DNA of 51,289 nt from Spirogloea muscicola (taxonomy: Eukaryota > Streptophyta > Zygnematophyceae > Spirogloeales > Spirogloeaceae). Of the stretch, positions 43,256-51,289 are shown piece after piece (within the stretch, counting starts at the first letter, position 1; every line of letters begins with the position of its first letter). Under the pieces are notes generated by a model. That model had not been told where the DNA came from. It worked only from the letters and a program-made list of their open reading frames with translations, and made no database searches. The DNA lies in contig WELB01000039.1 of NCBI GenBank assembly GCA_009602725.1, positions 224,331-275,619 on the forward strand, given 5' to 3'. A program made the translations under genes and the position numbers.

Positions 43256-46200
43256 ATGGCGCCACCGCCGCCCTCGGCGAAGGCGGCGGCGGCGGCCGCG
43301 GCGGCGGCGGCGCGGTCGACGCCGCTGGCAGTCCTGGTGGCGCTGCTCCTGTCGGGCGCCTGTCTCGGGGCCGTTGCCGGCCCGGTGCTCCGCACGGTCG
43401 CCGTCCACGACTTCCCCTACCGCAGCGTCGGGCCCTACGACTGGGCCTACTTCCCAGGTGCTCGCACTGCCTCTAGGGCTTGGACAGCTCACATTCCGAT
43501 GTGATGCCGTCAAGCGCCATCAACCGGGTCAACGCCATTATCGTCGCTGCCCGAAGGTGCCAGAAGCTGGCACAGATGCCGCTGGCGTCTGGATGACTGA
43601 TCAGCGCACACGGTTGTTTGGCGCGTGGTTGCGCAGTGGACGTTCCTGTCGGGGCGGCTGTGCTTCAAGTCGTTCTTATCGCTCAGTGGCCGCATGTAAG
43701 GCTCCGTCTTCGCTTCCCAACATACTCGGCCTGGGCCCGTGTGATGAGCTTGCTGCAGTCCCTGGAGTTGGTCCTTGCTGCCTTGACACGATCGCGAGCT
43801 TGGCGAACACGGTGTCCTGCGACTGCCGTCAGTGAATTCCTGATCATGTTCTGGCTCAAGAGGCTCAATTAAGCGAGGCACGATGATGCTATCCCAAGCT
43901 CTCAGTATGCTCGTCACACTCCTCTGAGCAGGGGGAGGGCAGTGCAACTGTGTGCTTTCGTAAAGGAGGACCACCCCTCGCCTCGCTGACAGCAGGTAAG
44001 GCTGGTCCCTACTCAGCCGCTGTTCTGGCTCTGACAAGCTCCTCAATTGAGCACCTACTGTTTCAGTGATTCAGAGTTGGTGAAGAGGCCAGCATTAGGC
44101 TGTTCTGGCTGTCAGGGTACTGCATGTGTGCTTCATACGTGCCACTCTTATGCGGCAGTGAAGCCTCCTGCTACGCCTGTGCAGAAGAAAGCCTCCTAGA
44201 TGCTGCCATTTTAGCAGCCAAACACAATTCCAGCAGCCCAGGCACCTGTGCGCCGTTCACAAAGAGCACCTCCATTGAAGTCAATTCAGCTCACGTGCGG
44301 TGACAGCACATTGCCTGCAGCACATGCTTCCAGTAATAAGTGTGTTGAGTGGTGCAGCCACATACAAGATCTCTATGTTGCAGCTTGAGTTAGCTAATGC
44401 AGGCAGCCTGCACATGATGCACCTTGACGATAGCATGTATCTTGGACTGAGGAAGTAATACCTGGCTGACAGGACCTGCCTGGTGTCTGGCACCTTGGTG
44501 TTTTCAGCGTTGCCAATTCTAGTCGTACTCAGTCTCAGATGGTACATTATTCCTCCTGTATCCTCTTCATATAGTCTTATAGTCTGACCAGCACTTGCAC
44601 TGCTCAACTGAGCTTAAGTAGCTAATCACCATGGATGGCTTGAGCTAGCTCAGATGATTGTCTGATCTTACAATCGGACCAGTGATACCACATCAAAGCA
44701 TGTCTGTGCAGATTGAGAGAGGGAATGTGTACAAGTTTGGACTACGCATCACAGTCACGAAGTGTGCGCTTGGCACACTGGTTGGAGGCACTTTGTGTCA
44801 GCACCATATTACGCCTCTGCCGCTTACCGCACCAACAGTCACTCCACCCTCTGTTCAGACTGACATTCAATCAGAGTCTCATGGAAAGGTCGAAGTGTCA
44901 ACAGGACAACAGCTGATCGGGCCTTTCTCAAGATCAGTACTTGAACTGCCTGCTGACAGTGGCAGTAGCAAAAGCCAAACTGAGCGCCAGTGCTTGGCTC
45001 CAGGGCAGTGGAAGTACTATGCCTTGAGCATTGATGAGCCGGCGGCCAAACTGCAGGTCCAGCTTACAGAAGGGAATGGCGGCAGACAAGAGTGGCCCTT
45101 CAAGGTGTTCTTGAAGCATAATGTTCTGCCTACAAATGCTACGGGAGAATCCTTATCAGTCGTGGACGTTCCTGCTTCAGGGACCTGGTACGTTGGGGTG
45201 GTCAGGGCAGAGGACTCTACTGCATCCGAGGAGCAATGTTTCTCAATGAGCTGGACTGTGCATGTCTGTGAAGCTGGTACAGCAGGCGAGGAGTGTGTCT
45301 GGGGCTTGACGGCACTAGAAGTGAGCATTGCTGGTTCCCCTGCAGGCTTCCTTCTGTGTAGCCATAACAATGTTTGTGATCATAACCGATGAAGGGAACA
45401 CCTGGCAAGTAGTCCATAACTGTCAGATTAAGCAAGCTTGTGTAGATATGGCCATTGACATGTGCATGCTAATGCATTGTTAAGCTTCAAGCATCATCTA
45501 AGCATGTAAGTCTCACACCAATGCCTTGTCCCTGGCTCCTTCCAGCAACAATCTCCATGACAGTCCTGCAACTTCTGACCAAGGGGACCCCCCTTCACCT
45601 GTTTCTGACTCAGAAAGTGGCTCCAAGATACACTTATGAATCCCAATTTGACAGTACGTACATGCCGCCGGGCATGGACCCACCCGATTGGCCAGGGCGG
45701 CTCTTTCGCATCCTTTACAGCCAGACGCCACGCCTGAGCAAACATGAGTCGGTAGCTGCCATGCAAGCTGTGAATCAGCAGCCAATGGAACCCGTGTTGA
45801 ATAGTCGCTCTTCACAGCTGATCTGCAGTGGCCAGACTGCAGAAGTGTGGGCCTACTTTTCAGCCGACATACCCCTGGGCTCGTCTGGGACTGTATTGAC
45901 ATTCGACCTGCGGCTCATTCAGACAGCTGAGGCAGCTCTTGGTCTTGGTCCACTTGCGGAGGAGGAAGAAACAGTTCCATGCATGGAGATCTATGCGCGC
46001 CACGGAGCACCTCCTACACGGCTCATGTACGACATGAAGATGGCTCCAGATGCAGCTTACAATCAGACTTATGAGTCCTTGTCTCCAGGTAATAGAGCTA
46101 CGAGGCTTATCACACAGTATCGCTTGGATATCACTTATCCAGCACCTGGGAAGTGGTATGTAGGCGTACGGGTTGCCTATCCGCTTGGGAAAGAGGTTGC

Positions 46201-49003
46201 ACCCATCTATCAGCAAGAGATGATGGTCACTCTCCATGGATGCCCTCGACACTGCTCCAACCACGGGACTTGTCACTCAATGTTTGACGCCAGCAGTGCA
46301 CTCATCTTGTAAGTTGTATACCAAGTTTCTGATCTAGAAGTCATTCTCCCTAGAGCTGCTGACATGCAAGAAGAATGCCAGCAGTGCAGTCACTGTACTG
46401 TCATACATCAATCTTGTACTATAGAAGGTGCTATTCCACCCTACAAAGACAATAGAGATATCAAGATTGAGGTTAGCGTCGACCAGCGTTTGCTCTTCAA
46501 ATTTGAGTTGCACTGAGGCATTGAGTGGACACTCAGTGTTGGGCTAGGTGTGGGCTTCTGACCACAAAATTGAGTTGCCCATGAATGAGGCCTTCCCTTG
46601 GGCGACATCTTGGTATTTGTGTCAAACACCAAGATCTTTACTCTCTGTGCTGATTCGACTGTACTGTCCACAGTTATTGCTACTGTGATCGAACACATGG
46701 GGACTATGATTGCTCCCAGGAACTTCTTTCCCCTGATGGTGAGTAGTTGGATGCAGGCAACTAATATCTGGCATTTACTTGTCTAAATGAAGATATTCTA
46801 CAATACTGCTATGCATATCCATGTCACATATGTGCGGCTATCCTGGTCATGTCCGTCATTGTGGCCCTATTGAAGAACCAAGTATAAACATTGCATAGTG
46901 AGATTCACATTGCAGTATATTGGTGTCAGTTGTGCGCCACCATTTCTTTCACTGTCCTCAGCTTGATTGGACTAAAGTGCAGGTGAGAATTGGCATCTTT
47001 GGGCACTGGTACTATCAAATGCTGCTGCTACATTGCCAGCTCTGTGGGCACTTCGACATAAGGCAAGTCGTGTGAACCTTGATACGTTTGCATAGTGGCA
47101 AATGGTCAATCAGGGTTACCTGGGACGCTTGAGATGGATGCAAAGTCAAGGGTCACACCCACAAGCGTCTAGCACACTAAAGATTGAGGGTATATGTCAA
47201 TTTGCAAGTTGTCTGCAATTCCATCACAATATTTAGTTGCAATGCAGGCCTATCCAGAGTGGGTTGTATACACAAGTTCAGGAGTATCTAGTGCTATCTA
47301 TCACCAGTGTGATGCTGGCGGGAGTTGTTTGGCTGCCTTTGGGACTCTTCAGGTATTTCTCTCTGCATCACAAGCTGCTCAACTTCAAATTACCCTGTCA
47401 CCAATGCCTTGCTTGTGTTCTGACTCTGACCTGCTGAGCTCATCTCCTCCATCTGAGCTGTCACTCGTCTTTGACTGTCGCTACATACAGCTGATCGCTA
47501 CAGCTCAACACTGTTATGGCAGTTTATAGATTTTTTCTTGGCCTTCATGGCTGTGGTTGTCACATTCCTCTATGCGGCTGCCTTGGATGGTAAAAGCAAG
47601 CTGGTTGCTACTGACGTTGTCTTCATTATATCTGCCATCCTTGCACGCGATAATGCCACAAGGTCAGGATGGCCCTCTCGGCCGCAGCCACCATCATGTA
47701 TGGCAGCATAATTCTACAGATTGTTTCAGCTCTCTTCCGATGTTGTGTTTGCTTGTTTCTGTTGCTGCATGCACCAAGGCTACCATCTGTACGCATGAGG
47801 ACTTTGACGCTCCAAAAGAAAGGCTTGGTTGATAGTGGTGTAAAGTGCGAAAGCGCAAGTAGCTGAGTTCAGCTTTACTCTGTTCTAGCAGCTGACTTGG
47901 ATTTGTCCTCCTCCCAACAGCGGCAGAAACATTCCATACGTGATCCTCATGGGCGTTGCTGGCCTCCTCGTGGGCCTGCTCCTTGAGTATGGTTGTTTTC
48001 ACAGCAGTAAGCAACGCCCGCGAACTCGCACTGGGTACGACTTACGGTAAGTGACCTTTCTTCATGGATGTTGAGCTGGTCTTCCCCACCTCTGTGTTGT
48101 TCTTGATCCTTTGTTGCATGGACCATCTGAAAATGTCAGTTGACTCCTTCTTCTATCACACCATCTCGTTGAGCTGTTTCTTGTAATAAATCTTGTTGCA
48201 CAAGTGCAGGTCCTGCTCCTGGTGCGCGGATGCTTGGGCGTGGTTCAAGCAGGTGGTGAGAAGGTTTAACTGGTACTACATGCTGGTCGGTTGCTTCATG
48301 GTCGGTATGGCGCGGCTGAGCTGGTACTATGAGAGAGCAGCCACATATTGGTTGTGGCACAGGTACACAACAGCTCGCATGTGTTTCACATTCGTTGATT
48401 CACATCTTTGTGTCTGTGCTTAATTCATCGGAACACCTTTACTTCTAAAATAGGCAGCTCTGCTCGATGTTCAGACATTGAGTAACCATATTTTGGCACG
48501 AGCTGCTGATAGCAATCGCACTCCACGTTTGTCGGCGCTGTTTGTCGTGTCATTGGAGATAGTCGGGGTGGGGAAATTAGCTGCTGGCCGTTTCTATCAT
48601 GCAACAATAGAAAGTTATTGACCATGCGCTGTGGTTGTTGGATGGCAGCATGTGGCACGTCAGTATTTATACGGCAGCTTACTTCTTCCTCTGCGCGACT
48701 GGGGAGCAAAAGGAGGCCCAGCGTTGCAGCACTTCGAGCGGGGTCGAGGGCGAGGAATCTCTGGGCAACGCAGCGAGCCTGCAAGATTTGTCGTTGTCGG
48801 CTGCTCCATTCTGCAGCCTTGTGGACAAATACAGCATTCATGTGTCCATGGTCGGCAACGGCGTCGGACCCCTTGCTGAGGGGCCTGGCCGGTTGCAGCC
48901 CCGGCTGGAAAGCGACGAGCTTGAGAGGGGGGCGGTGGCAGCTGGTGATAGGGACCCATCGGATGACGAGGAGGCACCACTAGTGGCTCGTGGTCATTTG
49001 TAA
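43256..49003 (+). CDS. PGAP6: PGAP6/TMEM8-like membrane protein (CREST superfamily, EGF domain)
   Basis: Confident exons: 43256-43457, 43637-43695, 43932-43995, part of about 44712-45320, about 45547-46308, 46674-46738, 47248-47352, 47523-47662, 47921-48046, 48210-48362, 48649-49003. One or more exons at 44000-44700 and 46750-47240 could not be fixed. Order of parts: signal peptide (PLAVLVALLLSGACLGAVAG); a long extracellular beta-rich region (PGQWKYYALSID, GTWYVGV, PGKWYVGVRVAYP); an EGF-like module (CPRHCSNHGTC, then YCYCDRTHGDYDCS); then several membrane spans with the CREST residues: S and H in SSAIYHQCD, D in FIDFFLAF, and HxxxH in WHSMWHV. CREST members are metal-dependent lipid hydrolases or receptors; animal PGAP6 trims GPI anchors. 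Substrate here is inference. The cytosolic tail is acidic. Divergent from CHLD. Confidence 0.85.
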
Positions 49004-50166
49004 CAGCAGCATGGGCTGGCCCACAGGGGTGTGTGAGTAGGTCACCTTACTCTTATTAATTAGGTGTAGTACGTATATAGTAGGCCAGCTTACTCTTAGA
49101 ATGTGACATTGCACGAGATGTTGATGGTAGCATTAAGGGGGTTTTCTGTATCGTTCGTGTTGTCTGGCTAGCAGTGACATGGCTGACACTGCCGGCAGCG
49201 TCAAGGTGCCCAAGCTGTCTTGGCTGTGGGGGCCACTGCATGCTCCACCGCATGCCAGCTACACTGATGCCATTTGCATCCTCTCCATAAACTTGCCAGC
49301 TGTAGACTCGGCTGCCAGGTTCTCATTCTTGTGCTGGCGAGGCAAACCATTGCTGTGCCTCAGTGCCGCCGCACACCGGCGGCTCTGCATTCGAAGCACT
49401 GCTGGACCTTCCGGAGTGCCCTCAGAAAGCTTCTGATTGCATGCTGGCAGGCAGGCGTGCTGCACAGGAAAGCCGGAATCCGGCAACTGCTGCTTATGAA
49501 TCTGCGTCAGAATGTTCTCCCTGGGCTTTTCCAGCTATAATAGCCGGTCGAGGCCCTGAGGAGCACTGTGCACATGGATCCTGAATACTAATGTGACAGA
49601 TTAAATGACCAGCTAGAAATGGCCAGCTCTGACTAGCAGCGGCTGCCTCTATGGGCTGCTGCTGCAGCGAGCAGCACTACCAGCAACACGCAACCCAACT
49701 TGTTCAGCTTGCGCAGTGCTTCATGGACACTCATAGCCTCGTCTGACTCCGTGGGTATCTAAGGTTCCTGCTGCCGGGTGCCATGCAGCGCACCACTGTT
49801 TTGTATCCTTGTATCTACCTACTTGCTACCTCAGATGGTACAGTCTTCTGCACATCGCTGACATGGCTGCGAAAGGTCTGAGCGGGAAGGAGGAGGCAGC
49901 ATGAAAGCGCTCGTAAAAACACAGCAGCTGCCATGCCACTCTGCAGGAGGCCGCGGAGAATGGCCGCCTGCATGTGGGACGAGTCCGCAGGCTTGGGAAA
50001 GCGGGGGGCTTGCGTGGCTGACATATTGCAGCAACTAGCCTTCAGGTCATCAGAGCGAGCTGGAAACAGAGCAGGCGGGGCATGAAGGCTGGCGGCTGCA
50101 TTTGTCGGATGACGTGACGGCGCCGGCTTGTGGTGCAAGGAGGAGTCGGCTAGCAGGCACGGTGGG
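49004..50166. other. Intergenic, no supportable gene
   Basis: Several short open frames (for example 49179-49436) have no recognisable motif or splice context. The stretch separates the PGAP6-like 3' end from the convergent globin gene. Confidence 0.45.
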
Positions 50167-51059
50167 TCAGGTCCGCGCTGCGACGCCGAGCTTGCTCTTG
50201 GCCATGGCACTGTCCACTTCCTCGGCGTCGCGGTCGGGCACCGGCACGATCGGCACGTTGACCTCCAGGCGGATGAAGGCCGCCTGCCAAGCGCGCGCCG
50301 CTTGGCAACGGCATCAGGTTCCTAGCCAGTTGCTTGACCACCACTTGCCCATGACCACCCTCCCTCCTCCATCCTCCGCCATCCAGCACTGAGCCACCCC
50401 CCCGGGCTCACACCCTTCCTCTCTTGCCCTCTCTCCCCCCCTCTCTCCTCTTCCTCCTCTCTTGAGCTAATGAAGCAAGTTCATAGCTCATCAGGTAAAT
50501 TGGATAGAATGACTGGAACCTATGTTCATTCACAAGGTACCTGCACCCCGAGTTGCATAGCTTGCACTTATAATCAAATCTTAGCCTTCATTGTCCCCCA
50601 AACCCCCCTCCCCTCTTACCTCCCTCCACCACCCTCCTTAGGCGTCGCGTGCGCAGCCATGAGAAGGGGTACAGTTGGCCGGCAGAGGCGGAGCACGGGG
50701 TCAGGCTGGGAGGCAAACCTTCATGGTGTCGGCCAGCGCGTCGTAGGCGATGGACCAGGCCTCGGCGACCGGGGGCGTCCAGCGCTCGGCGAGGGCGCGC
50801 TGCAGAGTCCACACCAGCGCCTCCTTGACGATCGCAAAGTGCTCCGGCTGGACGCCGTACCTGCGAGCACGCAGAACCCCCACCCAACAATTTGCGGCGG
50901 CGACATCAGGCCCCAAGCTTGCGCGACTGCCGCAGGGCTGGGGGCAGGCAGCGGACAGCGGATGGCGCACAACGCGTACCCCATGTGCTTTCTGCCGAGG
51001 TCCACGAGCCGCGGGCCCACAGCCCCAATCGCCTCGTGCCAGAATCGGATGGGGCCCTT
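50167..51059 (-). CDS. Globin-domain protein, 3' part (5' end beyond window)
   Basis: Three minus-strand exons: 51059-50980, 50860-50719, 50283-50167 (TGA). They encode the C-terminal half of a globin fold: RFWHEAIGAVGPRLVDLGRKHMG, then YGVQPEHFAIVKEALVWTLQ and WTPPVAEAWSIAYDALADTMK, then a 38-residue tail (FIRLEVNVPIVPVPDRD). GRKHMGYGVQPEHF matches the F-helix/FG corner of bacterial-type single-domain and flavohaemoglobin globins, with His of KHMG as the expected proximal haem ligand. The reductase domains of a flavohaemoglobin are not present after the globin. Upstream sequence (51062-51289) is GA-rich and intron-like, so the N-terminal exons lie past the window end. Possible roles are NO or O2 binding; the sequence does not decide. 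Confidence 0.85.
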
Positions 51060-51289
51060 CTCGCCTGCGCCGCGTGCAAGTTGCCAGGCAGCGGCCAGCG
51101 GCTCAGAGGGAGGTTGAGGACACGGAGAGAGGGGTACTACGACATAAGGAGGGGGGGTGTGCTGGAGACTGAAAGAGATGAAGGGACGAAGGGAGAACCA
51201 GAGAGAGGGGCAAGAGGAAATGGGAAGAGCGGGAAGCTCGATGAGAGCACAAAGGAGCAAGGCGCGAGAAAGTTGGGGGTCGGGGGGGA

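Overview
Organism. The window is nuclear DNA from a photosynthetic green alga (chlorophyte), most likely with a GC-rich genome. The evidence is: spliced genes with GT-AG introns; an intact magnesium-chelatase D subunit gene; plant-type CCCTAAA/TTTAGGG telomere-like blocks; TGTAA polyadenylation motifs of the green-algal kind downstream of several genes; and proteins that best fit plant or algal families. The species cannot be named from the sequence. Five isolated N characters (12856, 20393, 29960, 34384, 42960) sit in GC-rich or homopolymer 5' regions and look like collapsed assembly gaps; one breaks a reading frame and one hides a start codon. Layout. 1-12321 and 17990-20250 are repeat-rich. 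They hold 5'-truncated pieces of a non-LTR retrotransposon (LINE) with a restriction-like endonuclease (RLE) end, their hairpin-containing 3' tails, a satellite-like AT-rich/GC-rich composite with telomere repeats, an inverted-repeat element, and a decaying gyrase B pseudogene. An unrecognised two-exon gene (183-865, minus) is embedded at the left edge. 12874-15388 is a three-KH-domain RNA-binding protein gene (plus), convergent with a mitochondrial ribosomal uL22 gene (16016-17850, minus). From 20509 the window is gene-dense: GDP-mannose pyrophosphorylase (20509-22582, plus), argininosuccinate lyase (24962-27748, plus), TRAPP subunit Trs33 (28285-29719, minus), oligosaccharyltransferase OST3/6 (29891-31225, plus), an SRC2-like C2-domain protein lacking its 5' part (31920-34072, minus), LSM6 (34497-34971, plus), CHLD (37098-42915, minus), a PGAP6/TMEM8-like CREST membrane protein (43256-49003, plus) and the 3' end of a single-domain globin gene (50167-51059, minus). 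How they work together. These are independently transcribed housekeeping genes and not an operon. There is a loose secretory-pathway theme: GMPP makes GDP-mannose for glycans, OST3/6 acts in N-glycosylation, Trs33 in ER-Golgi traffic, and the PGAP6-like protein probably on membrane or GPI lipids. Most are arranged as divergent or convergent pairs with short spacers. Intron-exon structures were read by eye from splice signals and protein-family conservation, and exon lengths were checked for phase. The most interesting features are the LINE family with its hairpin 3'-tail units, which also occur as dispersed copies, and a foldback inverted repeat with arms of about 225 bp inside a CHLD intron.
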